A stretch of 64,000 nucleotides of DNA. Source: an uncultured Lachnospiraceae bacterium. GTDB lineage: Bacteria; Bacillota; Clostridia; Lachnospirales; Lachnospiraceae. A model generated the notes under the pieces. That model searched no databases and was not told the DNA's origin. It saw only the letters and a program-made list of their open reading frames with translations. Shown piece after piece: positions 40,673 through 50,131 of the stretch. Position 1 is the first letter of the stretch. Each line of letters starts with the position of its first letter. The DNA lies in assembly GCA_910585895.1 (NCBI GenBank), contig CAJUHY010000006.1, forward strand, positions 23,117-87,116. Reading direction: 5' to 3'. The position numbers and the translations under genes are program-made.

Positions 40673-42403
40673 ATGGCAGGTTATTTGAAAGTTTGCATTG
40701 TCGCAGAGGGATGTTACCCATATGTGGTGGGCGGTGTGTCAAGCTGGATACACAGCTTAATCAATTCATTCCCTGAAACGGAATTTATATTGCTTACAAT
40801 TGTGGCGAATCGCTCTTTTCGGGGAAAGTTCGTCTATGAACTGCCGGAAAATTTGGCGGAAGTGCATGAGTTGTATCTCGAGGATGAAGACTGGTATCAA
40901 AACAAAAAAGGTAAATCCATCAAAATGAGTGATGATGAGTACCGTGCATTGCGTAGCCTGGTACTGAATCAGCGGATTGATTGGCATACGTTGTTTGAGT
41001 TTTTCCGCAGGCCGCATTTGTCCTTAAATGACTTGCTGATGGGACCTGATTTTTTCCGGATTGTCATGGACTGTTATACATTGAATTACAGCCAGGTGGT
41101 TTTTTCAGATTTCTTGTGGACGATGCGTTCCATCTACCTGCCGCTGTTCCATACATTGATGATGGATGTGCCAAAAGCAGATTTATACCACTGTGTAGCA
41201 ACCGGATATGCAGGCGTGCTGGGCAGTATGGCGCATGACCGCCATGGGAGCCGCCTTCTAATTTCCGAGCATGGTATCTATACAAGGGAGCGGGAAGAGG
41301 AATTAATCAAGGCAAAATGGGTGAAGGGTATCTACAAGAATATCTGGATTGAACAGTTCCGCAAGATGTCCAAGCTGGCTTATGAGAAAGCGGACCTTGT
41401 CACCAGCCTGTATGAACATGCCAGAGAGCTGCAGATAGAATTAGGCTGCTCGGCAGAAAAGACTATTGTGACGCCAAATGGAATCAATATAGATGGGTTT
41501 GATGCTCTGCCTCAGAAAACCGAGGAAGATGGGCAGTTCATCAATATTGGGGCAGTGCTGCGGGTAACGCCGATTAAGGATGTCAAGACTATGATTCAGG
41601 CATTTGCCTATGCCAAGGCAAGGCAGCCAAAGCTTAAACTGTGGGTGATGGGACCTTATGATGAAGATAAGGAATATGCGGAGGAATGTTTTGATTTGGT
41701 GGAGGCGATGCAGATTAAGGACATTGTTTTCACTGGAAGAATCAATGTCAGGGAATATCTGGGGCGAATGGATATGACAATTCTCACCAGTATCAGCGAA
41801 GGTCAGCCGTTGACGATTTTAGAAAGTTATGCTGCCCACAGACCGGTAATTGCTACGGACGTCGGGAACTGCCGGGGGCTGCTTTATGGGGAAGGGGATG
41901 AATTTGGAGAAGCCGGAATCCTTACCCACATTATGAATATTGAGGAAATTTCCCATGCGATTTTGGAACTTGCCAATAATTCTGAGCGAAGGCTGCGTAT
42001 GGGTGAAAATGGCTACCAGCGGCTAATGCACAAATATAAGATTTCTGATATGAAAAAGAAATATAACGAAATTTATAACCAATTTGAAGAGAGAAAGCTG
42101 CAGGGCGAAGAAAGCTCTGAAGAGGAATCACCGATGAGGGGAAAATTATTCTGGGGGAAAACTTCAGGAAGTGGGGAAGTACGTGTGGAGGAGACACTAT
42201 CGGGAAAAGAGGAATCTGAGGAGAAATCTATTAAAAATGGGGCAAGTTTTGTTGATGAATCTTTAGAGGATTGGGCAGATTTGGGTGATGAATCTTTTGA
42301 AGACTGGGCGGATTTGGAGGATGAATCTTTGGAGGATTGGGCAGATTTGGGTGAGGAACCCTTTGAGAACTGGGCAGATATAGAAGATACGGCAAGAAGT
42401 TGA
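40673..42403 (+). CDS. pelF: PelF glycosyltransferase (GT4) with acidic 11-residue repeat tail
   Basis: A 576-residue cytosolic GT-B enzyme. The N-terminus VCIVAEGCYPYVVGGVSSW, EHGIYTRERE and the C-terminal domain (VLRVTPIKDVKTMIQAF, TSISEGQPLTILESYA) are typical of PelF, which polymerises Pel from UDP-HexNAc. The family ends near residue 470; here about 105 extra residues follow, ending in four tandem copies of an acidic DESLEDWADLG unit. The catalytic EGQPLTILE box is intact. GAGGAGG precedes the ATG. Confidence 0.9.
   Translation: MAGYLKVCIVAEGCYPYVVGGVSSWIHSLINSFPETEFILLTIVANRSFRGKFVYELPENLAEVHELYLEDEDWYQNKKGKSIKMSDDEYRALRSLVLNQRIDWHTLFEFFRRPHLSLNDLLMGPDFFRIVMDCYTLNYSQVVFSDFLWTMRSIYLPLFHTLMMDVPKADLYHCVATGYAGVLGSMAHDRHGSRLLISEHGIYTREREEELIKAKWVKGIYKNIWIEQFRKMSKLAYEKADLVTSLYEHARELQIELGCSAEKTIVTPNGINIDGFDALPQKTEEDGQFINIGAVLRVTPIKDVKTMIQAFAYAKARQPKLKLWVMGPYDEDKEYAEECFDLVEAMQIKDIVFTGRINVREYLGRMDMTILTSISEGQPLTILESYAAHRPVIATDVGNCRGLLYGEGDEFGEAGILTHIMNIEEISHAILELANNSERRLRMGENGYQRLMHKYKISDMKKKYNEIYNQFEERKLQGEESSEEESPMRGKLFWGKTSGSGEVRVEETLSGKEESEEKSIKNGASFVDESLEDWADLGDESFEDWADLEDESLEDWADLGEEPFENWADIEDTARS
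42254..42385 (+). repeat. Four tandem 33-bp units encoding the PelF tail
   Basis: Units at 42254-42286, 42287-42319, 42320-42352 and 42353-42385 encode DESLEDWADLG, DESFEDWADLE, DESLEDWADLG and EEPFENWADIE. Units one to three are alike at DNA level; the fourth has drifted. Confidence 0.9.
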
Positions 42404-42422
42404 GAAAGGCATGGTTATCGCT

Positions 42423-43898
42423 ATGGCAGGTATTGGAGTAAGGCTGAATCAGATTTTTGAAAAGAATACGCTGATAGCCGATTTGATAGGGTTCGGGTAT
42501 AGTACAATTGTTACCGTGGCGCCGATGTTTCTGATTATTGGGAATATTATCCTGATGGGCGAGACACTGGAACTGTCGAAGGTGGCTTATGCGCCGCGCG
42601 AATTGATGTCTTGTACGATTTTGTATATGTTTATATTTTCTATGCTGACCACTGCGCCATTTAACTCGGTGCTGTCCAAATACATGTCAGATGTGATTTT
42701 TGAGGAGCGCTATGAGGATATCCGCCCCTGCTTTTATATTGGGCTGATAATGAACGTCGTACTCAGCAGCCTGCTGGGCATTCCATTCTGTATCCATGAG
42801 GTTGTGGTAGGCAGGATAGGCGTCTTATATGCGTTTACGGGATTCTGCGGATATATGGGCTGTGTGCTGGTGTTTTATGTCATCAAATATCTGCAGATAT
42901 GTAAGGATTATAAGAAAATAACGATTTTCTTCTTTGTGGGCATGGCATTTTCCTTTGTACTGTCATTGGTACTGGTGCATGTGTTTTCCTTTCCGGTGAC
43001 AGATGCGATGCTGGCTTCGATTACGGCGGGATTCCTATTGATTGCCTGCGAAGAAATTGCCATGGTGAAGCGTTATTTTAAGAAGAACAGCGGCAGATAC
43101 TGGCCGGTAATTTCTTATATGAAAAAACACTGGATGCTGATTGTAACGGATTTGTTTTATACGATGGGGCTTTATATCCATAATTTTGTATTTTGGACTA
43201 CCGATATCAAGATGGTGGTAGCAAACAGTTTTGTCTGTGCGCCTGCCTATGATATGGCGACCTGTCTGGCAATGTTTACCAATATTTCCTCTACGGTCAT
43301 TTTGATTTCCCGGTTAGAGATGCATTTCCGTGAAAAATATAAAGCATATTCTGAGGCGGTAATCGGCGGAAGGGCGGTGGATATCCGCAATGCGCAGAAG
43401 CGTATGTTCCGGCAGCTGGCGGCTGAGTTGATGAACTTGGTGCGTATCCAGTTTATTATATCTATCTGCATTTTCCTGATTTGTGTGGTGATGCTGCCGC
43501 AATTTGGATTTTCCGGGTTGGTGATGCAGATTTACCCGGCATTGGCAGCGGGATTTTTTATCTTGTTTTTGATGTATGCCGCTATCATCTTTCTTTATTA
43601 TTTCAATGATTTAATCGGGGCAATGCTTACATCAATGTTCTTTCTGGGAGGGATTTTGGGCGTAACGATTTATGCTGTGGAACTTACAGAGACCTGGTAT
43701 GGAATCGGCGTTGTTGTTGGTTCGCTGCTCGGCTGGTGCGTTGCTTATCTCAGGCTCCGTTGGGTAGAAAGGCATTTGGATGAACATATCTTTTGTGCAG
43801 GGCTCCTGATAAAATTTGCAAAAGGGAAGAAACTTCCCTCCAAGGTATATGATATACATGAAGATAGAAAAGAGGAAAGGATGGTGAAGGAGGAATGA
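42423..43898 (+). CDS. pelG: PelG-like membrane exporter of the Pel polysaccharide
   Basis: A 491-residue protein with about twelve membrane helices of the MOP/Wzx type. The N-terminus MAGIGVRLNQIF and IGFGYSTIVTVAPMFLII match PelG, which works with PelF to synthesise and translocate Pel. ATG 42423 is chosen because PelG proteins begin MAGIG; ATG 42411 would add four residues and sits almost on the ribosome-binding site. It follows PelF by 19 bases and overlaps the next gene by four. Confidence 0.88.
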   Translation: MAGIGVRLNQIFEKNTLIADLIGFGYSTIVTVAPMFLIIGNIILMGETLELSKVAYAPRELMSCTILYMFIFSMLTTAPFNSVLSKYMSDVIFEERYEDIRPCFYIGLIMNVVLSSLLGIPFCIHEVVVGRIGVLYAFTGFCGYMGCVLVFYVIKYLQICKDYKKITIFFFVGMAFSFVLSLVLVHVFSFPVTDAMLASITAGFLLIACEEIAMVKRYFKKNSGRYWPVISYMKKHWMLIVTDLFYTMGLYIHNFVFWTTDIKMVVANSFVCAPAYDMATCLAMFTNISSTVILISRLEMHFREKYKAYSEAVIGGRAVDIRNAQKRMFRQLAAELMNLVRIQFIISICIFLICVVMLPQFGFSGLVMQIYPALAAGFFILFLMYAAIIFLYYFNDLIGAMLTSMFFLGGILGVTIYAVELTETWYGIGVVVGSLLGWCVAYLRLRWVERHLDEHIFCAGLLIKFAKGKKLPSKVYDIHEDRKEERMVKEE

Positions 43899-44275
43899 TT
43901 GCAGGTATCTTATGTATGATAACGGTATTGGAAGGGATTGTGCTTCTGATTGTAGATTTCGTTTCTTTTGTTTACCAGAAAATTACAGTAGGAATTGAAC
44001 TTTGCTGGAGCGCATTTGCTGTGGTGCTTATTCTTCTGGGCGTAGTGCCTGGACTATCAGACTGGAGCAAGGTGGTCCCTCAGGAAGCGATACCGGCATT
44101 TCTTCTTATCAGCCTTGCCGTTATATTCAGTTTCTTTTATTTAAGCTGCGCAGTGTCCCAGTTACTGCGCAAGAATCAGGAACTTGCCATGCATGTATCA
44201 CTGTTAAATCAGGAAAATGAGATTATTCTGCAGAAATTAAAAGACAGGTTGACAGACGAAGAGGAAGAGAAATAG
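43895..44275 (+). CDS. DUF2304-like small membrane protein
   Basis: A 126-residue protein with three membrane helices (about 3-25, 35-53 and 65-90) and a charged coiled C-terminus (QELAMHVSLLNQENEIILQKL). Helix two with WSAFAVVLILLGVVPGLSDW matches DUF2304 proteins, found next to glycosyltransferases in polysaccharide loci. They are thought to help membrane-bound GT2 enzymes; a GT2 gene lies two genes on. It overlaps pelG by four bases. Confidence 0.7.
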   Translation: MIAGILCMITVLEGIVLLIVDFVSFVYQKITVGIELCWSAFAVVLILLGVVPGLSDWSKVVPQEAIPAFLLISLAVIFSFFYLSCAVSQLLRKNQELAMHVSLLNQENEIILQKLKDRLTDEEEEK

Positions 44276-44276
44276 C

Positions 44277-45479
44277 ATGAAAAAAAAGCTTTTATTTGTC
44301 ATCAATACGATGGGTCGTGCAGGTGCAGAGATGGCAATGCTGGAATTGATGCGCTGTCTTCCATCGGAACAATATGAGATTTCCCTCTATGTAATCTTAA
44401 GCCAGGGAGAGCTGGTACGTGAACTGCCCAGCCATGTGAAGGTGTTAAACCGCACATACTGCGATACTTCCGTGTTGTCGGAGAATGGACGCCAGCATAT
44501 ACACAAAACGGTAATCCGCAGTTTTTTTCGTAACGGCAGATGGCTGCGTAAGTTATTTCATCTGATTGCTGTGGCGCTTGAGATGCAAAGAAAGAAAAAA
44601 TTCCAGCTGGATAAGCTGCTGTGGCGTATGATTTCCGATGGCGGCGAATATCCTAAGCAGGAGTACGACCTTGCCATTGCTTATCTGGAGGGCGGCGCCA
44701 CATATTTCACGGCAGACCATGTCAGGGCCAGGAAAAAGGCGGCCTTTGTACATATTGATTATGGAAATGCCGGGTATTCGAGGAAGATGGATAAGAATTG
44801 CTATCAAAAGTTTGAACGTATCTTTGCCGTTTCGGAGGAAGTACGCACAAGTTTTTTACAGGTGTACCCCGAATGGGAGGAAAAGACCGGCATATTCCAT
44901 AATATTATAAACCGTGAACGGATTTTAATGCTTGCAGACAGAGAAGGCGGATTTTCTGATAATTTTGAGGGAATCCGACTGCTTACAGTAGGGCGGCTGA
45001 CATATCAGAAAGCTTACGACATAGCGATTACCGTCATGAAAAAAATAAAGGATGCGGGATATAGGGCTCGCTGGTATGTGCTGGGGGAGGGCGACCAGCG
45101 CGAGTCCCTGGAGAAACAAATTAAAAGCCTGGGGTTGGAACGGGATTTCAGGCTGCTGGGGGCAGTGGATAACCCATATCCGTATTATAGAGACTGCGAT
45201 ATTTATGTACATGCTACACGATTTGAGGGAAAAAGCATTGCCGTGCAGGAAGCGCAGGTAATGGGCTGCGCCATTGTCGCCTCTGACTGCAATGGCAACA
45301 GGGAGCAGATTAGCGATGGTGATGATGGAATTCTCTGTGGATTTTCGACAGAGGGCATTGCAGGCAGCATTATATCTTTGATAGAAGATGAAGGAAAGCG
45401 GAAACGGCTGGGAGATACAGCGGCAAAGAAACGGCTGGAAAATAAAGAAGAAATGCAGCAGCTGCTTGATTTGCTGTGA
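44277..45479 (+). CDS. GT4-family glycosyltransferase
   Basis: A 400-residue GT-B transferase: N-terminal LLFVINTMGRAGAEMAMLEL, C-terminal LLTVGRLTYQKAYDIAI, VLGEGDQRESLEKQI and the EX7E-like box EGKSIAVQEAQ. It transfers a sugar from a nucleotide donor in the cytosol; sugar and linkage cannot be read off. It starts one base after DUF2304, with the ribosome site GAGGAAGAG inside that gene, so translation is coupled. Confidence 0.88.
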   Translation: MKKKLLFVINTMGRAGAEMAMLELMRCLPSEQYEISLYVILSQGELVRELPSHVKVLNRTYCDTSVLSENGRQHIHKTVIRSFFRNGRWLRKLFHLIAVALEMQRKKKFQLDKLLWRMISDGGEYPKQEYDLAIAYLEGGATYFTADHVRARKKAAFVHIDYGNAGYSRKMDKNCYQKFERIFAVSEEVRTSFLQVYPEWEEKTGIFHNIINRERILMLADREGGFSDNFEGIRLLTVGRLTYQKAYDIAITVMKKIKDAGYRARWYVLGEGDQRESLEKQIKSLGLERDFRLLGAVDNPYPYYRDCDIYVHATRFEGKSIAVQEAQVMGCAIVASDCNGNREQISDGDDGILCGFSTEGIAGSIISLIEDEGKRKRLGDTAAKKRLENKEEMQQLLDLL

Positions 45480-45515
45480 CAGAGCAATGGGTTATGGAGG
45501 AGGAAGGTTGCCGGT

Positions 45516-46301
45516 ATGGATGGGAGAGGACAAAAAGAAGTATTGATTATCATTCCTGCATATAATGAGGAGAAGAATATCACGAAAGTACTGGATAAGC
45601 TGGAACAGCCGGAAATCCAGAAATTTTCGGATGTATTGGTTATGAATGATGCCTCAAAGGATGCCACAAACTGGATAGTGAAGGAGAGGCATCATACGCT
45701 GGTTACACATGTATTTAATCTGGGATATGGCAGTGCACTGCAGCTGGGATATAAGTATGCAATCCGCCGGGATTATAAGTATGTTATACAGATGGATGCA
45801 GACGGACAGCATGACGCCTGCAATGTCAGACAAATTTATCAGGAATTAAAGCGAAAGGATGAATATGGGAAGGCGCCGGATATCGTGCTTGCCTCCAGAT
45901 TTATGCCGGGCAGTTCTGATTACAATACCACAATGGTGAAAAAATTTGCTTACCGTTTGTTTCGTTTTATGATAAAGACGGTAACCGGGCGTAAGATTGC
46001 GGACCCCACCACCGGGCTTCAGGGGCTGAACCGGCGCACAGTGTTGTACTATTCGCAATATGGGCATTTTGATGATAAATACCCGGATGCCAACATGATT
46101 ATGCAGATGCTTTTGCTGGGTTTTCAGATTCGGGAGATACCGGCAGTGATGCATCCGCGTACGAAAGGCAACAGTATGCATTCCGGCTGGAAGCCGGTAC
46201 TGTACATGTTCCGCATGTTTTTTTCTATATTAGCCATAGTATTTAAAATAAAATTATTTAAATTGGAAACAGAGGAAAAGCTGTCAAATGAACTTTATTA
46301 A
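45516..46301 (+). CDS. GT2-family glycosyltransferase (DPM1/DPG-synthase-like)
   Basis: A 261-residue GT-A transferase with IIIPAYNEEKNI, VMNDASKDAT, MDADGQH (the DxD metal site) and ASRFMPGS, and a lone C-terminal hydrophobic segment (MFFSILAIVFKIKLF). It resembles enzymes that glycosylate polyprenyl phosphates, which would supply lipid-linked sugars to the GT-C-like or Stealth enzymes nearby. GGAGGAGG precedes the ATG; the end overlaps the next gene by 14 bases. Confidence 0.9.
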   Translation: MDGRGQKEVLIIIPAYNEEKNITKVLDKLEQPEIQKFSDVLVMNDASKDATNWIVKERHHTLVTHVFNLGYGSALQLGYKYAIRRDYKYVIQMDADGQHDACNVRQIYQELKRKDEYGKAPDIVLASRFMPGSSDYNTTMVKKFAYRLFRFMIKTVTGRKIADPTTGLQGLNRRTVLYYSQYGHFDDKYPDANMIMQMLLLGFQIREIPAVMHPRTKGNSMHSGWKPVLYMFRMFFSILAIVFKIKLFKLETEEKLSNELY

Positions 46302-47610
46302 GAGAGGAAAGCGCCTTCGATTTGAACCGGCAACCCTAACGGAGAGCACAGCCTATCTGCAAAACCCATCTTGCGGCTGGTATCGTATCTATCCGTTTGC
46401 TTTGGAGGAAAAGCCGGATTTTGAGGAATTGTACTGGTGTTTATGCGCACAGGAAACAATAGTTCTGGCGCTCATTGATATTGGTGTATTCCGGGATTGC
46501 CGGCTGTCTGAGGAAGCGTTATGCAATCTGGCGGACATTCTGGACTTTTTTGCCAACAATCATAAAGAAATCATCCTGCGCATTACCTATGACAGGGAGG
46601 GGTGCGGTATGCAAAGGGAACCGGAGTTTTTAGATACAGTCATGGGACATATGCGGCAGCTAGGTGCAGTTGTCCGGGCGCACTGCGAAGAGATTTTACT
46701 TGTACAGGGTCTGCTGGTGGGCAGCTGGGGGGAGATGCATGATTCCAAGTTTCTCTCAGATGAAAAGCTGAAACAGTTGCTGCGTGTCTGGCAGGAGGCT
46801 GTGGGGAATATCGCTATTGCCGTGCGTACACCGCAGCAGTGGCGGATTCTGCATCCCCAAAACACTACGCCTGGCACAGATAGGATAGGTCTGTTCAATG
46901 ACGGTATGTTCGGCTCGCCGGACCATCTCGGCACATATGGCTGGCAGAAAAAAGCAGAAAGCGGCTGGCGCGGACAGTGGTGTCGGGAAGAGGAGATAGA
47001 ATTTACAGGGCGAATCGCCGCGTTTGTTCCCTATGGCGGGGAAGCGGTAGGTGATTCTCTGGAATTATCATTTAAGGAGATGGCAGAGGAGCTGCAGCGC
47101 ACACATGTCAGTTACCTCAACAGTAAGCATGATTTCAGGCGACTGCAGCAGTGGAAAGAAACACAGTGGCAGGAGGCGGGTATCTGGGAACAGACAAGCG
47201 TATTTGATTATATTGGCTGCCATCTGGGCTACCGTTTTGTGGTCAGGGAAGCCAGGCTGGAAGGAAAGAAAGATTTTTGCTTGAAGATGGATATAGAAAA
47301 TACAGGGTTTTCCACACTGACAGAGGAGGCAGAACTGTCGCTCCGGCTGGGAAAATCGCTGATTGTGCTGCCGGATAGCCTTTGCGGCATGCTGCCGCGG
47401 GAGACGAGAGAAATCACGGCAATGCTGCCAGAGAAAGTAATAGATTCCGGGCGGCAATTGTCCGGCGCGCGGCAGAAAGGGGAGGGGTCAGCGTGTCCGT
47501 TGTCTCTTACGCTGCGCAGGAAGCGGGACAAACGCCCGCTGTTTTTTGCCAATGCCTGTTCTGAAGACGGCAGCGTGTTATTGGGGCAGCTCCGGGGTAT
47601 CAGTTTTTGA
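46288..47610 (+). CDS. DUF4832/DUF4874-type protein, cytosolic-looking copy
   Basis: A 440-residue protein with a TIM-barrel-like N-terminal part: NPSCGWYRIYPF, IILRITYDREG, GSWGEMHDSK and IGLFNDGMFGSPDHLGTYG, then a beta-rich C-terminal domain. The pattern matches DUF4874/DUF4832 proteins of exopolysaccharide loci, thought to be glycoside hydrolase-like. The conserved Trp-Gly-Glu-Met and Asp residues could be catalytic. No signal peptide is found, unlike its paralogue on the opposite strand, with which it overlaps by 33 bases at the 3' end. Confidence 0.75.
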   Translation: MNFIKRGKRLRFEPATLTESTAYLQNPSCGWYRIYPFALEEKPDFEELYWCLCAQETIVLALIDIGVFRDCRLSEEALCNLADILDFFANNHKEIILRITYDREGCGMQREPEFLDTVMGHMRQLGAVVRAHCEEILLVQGLLVGSWGEMHDSKFLSDEKLKQLLRVWQEAVGNIAIAVRTPQQWRILHPQNTTPGTDRIGLFNDGMFGSPDHLGTYGWQKKAESGWRGQWCREEEIEFTGRIAAFVPYGGEAVGDSLELSFKEMAEELQRTHVSYLNSKHDFRRLQQWKETQWQEAGIWEQTSVFDYIGCHLGYRFVVREARLEGKKDFCLKMDIENTGFSTLTEEAELSLRLGKSLIVLPDSLCGMLPRETREITAMLPEKVIDSGRQLSGARQKGEGSACPLSLTLRRKRDKRPLFFANACSEDGSVLLGQLRGISF

Positions 47611-49047
47611 GGGCGCTTTATATCCGACCGTGAATGAACCAATATAATAGCCGTATTTCCGGGCAGGAGTTTCGTTGGCAAGCAGGATATTGCGGCTGCT
47701 TGCAGGATCGTAAAGCCGGTAATAAACTTGATAATTTCCGGACTGGTAAGTACGGATATCAAGGGGGACAGTCCAGGTTGCAGTTTCTCCGCTTTTCCAG
47801 AGACGGTTATCAGTATCCACAGAGATTATATCGCAGATACTGCCATTCTCGCGTACAATCGTAACGGTGGAGAGAAATGGACGGTAGCCCGCAGAAAAAC
47901 CACTGTTTTCCATAGTGACAGATAAGGTGGCGTTGGTATTATGGAAATTGTCAAAGGAACAATCTGAAGAGCGTATGGCATAGCGGTAGCCGAGGTGGGC
48001 TCCGATATAGGAGTATCCGTCAGCGCCGTCAAAACAGTCATCTCCGTGGTAGGTATCGTTTCGCCATTTGTCCAGTACCTGCAGGTCATAGCGGGAGTCA
48101 AGGTAAGAGACGTGCATATTTTTCAAATCTTCCACGGCATTGGCGAAATCATTGTATTCGTTGTCCAGGACAACCTCACCGCCGTTTGGCACGTAATCGC
48201 AGAGTGAGTTTTGGAAAGCAATCTCTTCGCTGCGGGTGCCTTTGCCGGTAAAATCGTCGGAAATCTCAAAAGGCTTATCTCCATAGGTGCCCAGGTCATT
48301 GGCAGAGCCTAACATACCGTCGTTGAAAAGTCCGATTCTGGCGGCAATTTCCCCGGAAAAAGCGTCTTCCCCGGAAATCGGCAGCGAACTTTGGCTGACA
48401 ATGCGGTAGTGTTCCGGGGTCCTTACGGACAAGTAAATGCCAGGGTCGATGATGGAGTGCAGATGCGCGGCAAGTTCACGCAGGTTTTCCTTTGACATAT
48501 AATTGGAATTGTTCATCTCGCCGCAGTTGCCCACATAAATGCCTTGTAAGAGATAAATATTTTTGGCATATTTGTTGACAATTTCCCCGGTCTGCTCCAT
48601 ATGGCGTTTGATAATGGAAATATCCTTTGGTTCTGTTTCCCTTGCTTTACCATCCCAATCATACAGGAAGCGGAGGATTATCTGCTTACCGGCGTCCCGC
48701 CAGGCGAGCAGGATAGTTTCCAGCTGGGACAGCCCCAGGGCGCTGATTTCAGAATCCGGGTATTCCAGCAGGTTGATTTGCACAAGGACAAGTTGGTTTC
48801 TATCTTTTGCAATGGCTTTTTGCATATCATCCACATTGATAAGCTCCGTATCTGAGAGCACATATCCATAGATGTGGTACCATCCCTGATAGGGATTGTC
48901 TAATTGCTGGCTGGATAGCGTATAGTCTCCCGGCTGGTAGCTGATGGTGTAATATTCCTGTGGGCGGTACAGGTAAACGCCGATACCTGGAATGTTAAAA
49001 ATATTCAGCAGTATGCAGGGGATGACGAACAATAATATTTTTTTCAT
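47578..49047 (-). CDS. DUF4832/DUF4874-type protein, exported copy
   Basis: A 489-residue paralogue of the preceding gene with an N-terminal membrane signal/anchor (about 3-22). It shares NPYQGWYHIYGY, IILRFLYDWDG, GNCGEMNNSNYMS and IGLFNDGMLGSANDLGTYG. It would act outside the membrane, where a hydrolase- or lyase-like enzyme could trim the glycan. ATG 49047 follows GCGAGG; a longer frame upstream overlaps the Stealth gene and lacks support. It is the only minus-strand gene inside the glycan locus and is divergent from the Stealth gene. Confidence 0.78.
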   Translation of the reverse strand: MKKILLFVIPCILLNIFNIPGIGVYLYRPQEYYTISYQPGDYTLSSQQLDNPYQGWYHIYGYVLSDTELINVDDMQKAIAKDRNQLVLVQINLLEYPDSEISALGLSQLETILLAWRDAGKQIILRFLYDWDGKARETEPKDISIIKRHMEQTGEIVNKYAKNIYLLQGIYVGNCGEMNNSNYMSKENLRELAAHLHSIIDPGIYLSVRTPEHYRIVSQSSLPISGEDAFSGEIAARIGLFNDGMLGSANDLGTYGDKPFEISDDFTGKGTRSEEIAFQNSLCDYVPNGGEVVLDNEYNDFANAVEDLKNMHVSYLDSRYDLQVLDKWRNDTYHGDDCFDGADGYSYIGAHLGYRYAIRSSDCSFDNFHNTNATLSVTMENSGFSAGYRPFLSTVTIVRENGSICDIISVDTDNRLWKSGETATWTVPLDIRTYQSGNYQVYYRLYDPASSRNILLANETPARKYGYYIGSFTVGYKAPSKTDTPELPQ

Positions 49048-49103
49048 TGCAAACCTCGCATTTTTTTGTTTCAGTATAACATAATGGTGGAAGGATTGGA
49101 AAT

Positions 49104-50120
49104 ATGCAGGAAAATAAAATTGATTTTGTGGTGACATGGGTGGACGGTAGCGATAAATCATGGCAACAGGAAAAAAGTAAATATGATTTGGCATATGGCA
49201 GCGCAGAGGTCGATGATACCAACGAGCGTTACCGCGACTGGGAAAACTTAAAATATTGGTTCCGGGGCGTGGAAAAATATGCGCCCTGGGTTCGCAAAGT
49301 TCATTTTATTACCTGGGGACATCTGCCGATATGGCTGAATACAGCGCATCCAAAGCTGAATATTGTCCGCCATCAAGACTATATTCCAGCAAAATACCTG
49401 CCGACTTTCAACTCACATACGATTGAATGGAATATGCATAGGATAGAAGGTTTGTGCGAACAGTTTGTTTATTTTAATGACGATATTTTCCTTACAGGTC
49501 CTGTGAAAGCGGAAGATTTCTTTAAAAATGGTAAGCCCTGTGATATGCTGGCGTTTCAACCGGTGGTAGCAAATCCGGCAAATCCGGTGATGTCCCATAT
49601 TTATCTGAATAATTCTCTGGTTATTTCCAAATATTTTTCTAAGAGGGAAAATGTTCGGAAACAGATGGGCAATTATTTTAAACTGGGTTATCCGGCTCTG
49701 TATTTTGTTTATAACCTGCTGGAACTGGCGTTTCCGCTGTTTACAGGATTTTATACGGTGCATGGACCGTCCCCATTTTTGAAGGACACATACCGTACGC
49801 TTTGGCAGAAGGAAGCGAAGCTGTTAGAGGAGACATGCGGGCACCGCTTCCGCAGCGGGGAGGATGTGAGCCAGTATCTTGCCCGCGAATGGCAGAAGCT
49901 TTCCGGTAATTTCCATGCGCAGAATATTACGAAACATTTCCGTTATTTTGATGTGAAAAGCGATAATCCTGCGCTTGCCAGAGCGATTGCCAGTCCCCAA
50001 ACAAAAATTGCCTGTATCAATGATGCCAATGGAACGATTGATTTTATACAGGCAAAGCGGCAGGTGATTGCAGCATTGGAACAGATTTTGCCGGAAAAAT
50101 CAGAATTTGAGAAAAGTTAA
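49104..50120 (+). CDS. Stealth-family sugar-1-phosphate transferase
   Basis: A 338-residue Stealth protein: CR1 IDFVVTWVDGSDKSW, CR2 RYRDWENLKYWFRGVEKYAP with IWLNTAHPKLNIVRHQDYI and CR3-like VYFNDDIFLTGPV. These enzymes transfer hexose-1-phosphate to make phosphodiester-linked capsules, as in CpsY or the GlcNAc-phosphotransferase relatives. It therefore suggests that a phosphate-linked sugar is added. It has its own GGAAGG box in a 56-base divergent gap, and the flippase follows 12 bases later. Confidence 0.9.
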   Translation: MQENKIDFVVTWVDGSDKSWQQEKSKYDLAYGSAEVDDTNERYRDWENLKYWFRGVEKYAPWVRKVHFITWGHLPIWLNTAHPKLNIVRHQDYIPAKYLPTFNSHTIEWNMHRIEGLCEQFVYFNDDIFLTGPVKAEDFFKNGKPCDMLAFQPVVANPANPVMSHIYLNNSLVISKYFSKRENVRKQMGNYFKLGYPALYFVYNLLELAFPLFTGFYTVHGPSPFLKDTYRTLWQKEAKLLEETCGHRFRSGEDVSQYLAREWQKLSGNFHAQNITKHFRYFDVKSDNPALARAIASPQTKIACINDANGTIDFIQAKRQVIAALEQILPEKSEFEKS

Positions 50121-50131
50121 GGTATCTTATT

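Noticed and set aside
42254..42385. CRISPR-like array
   Set aside because: The 33-bp units are directly adjacent, in frame and coding within pelF; no spacers exist.
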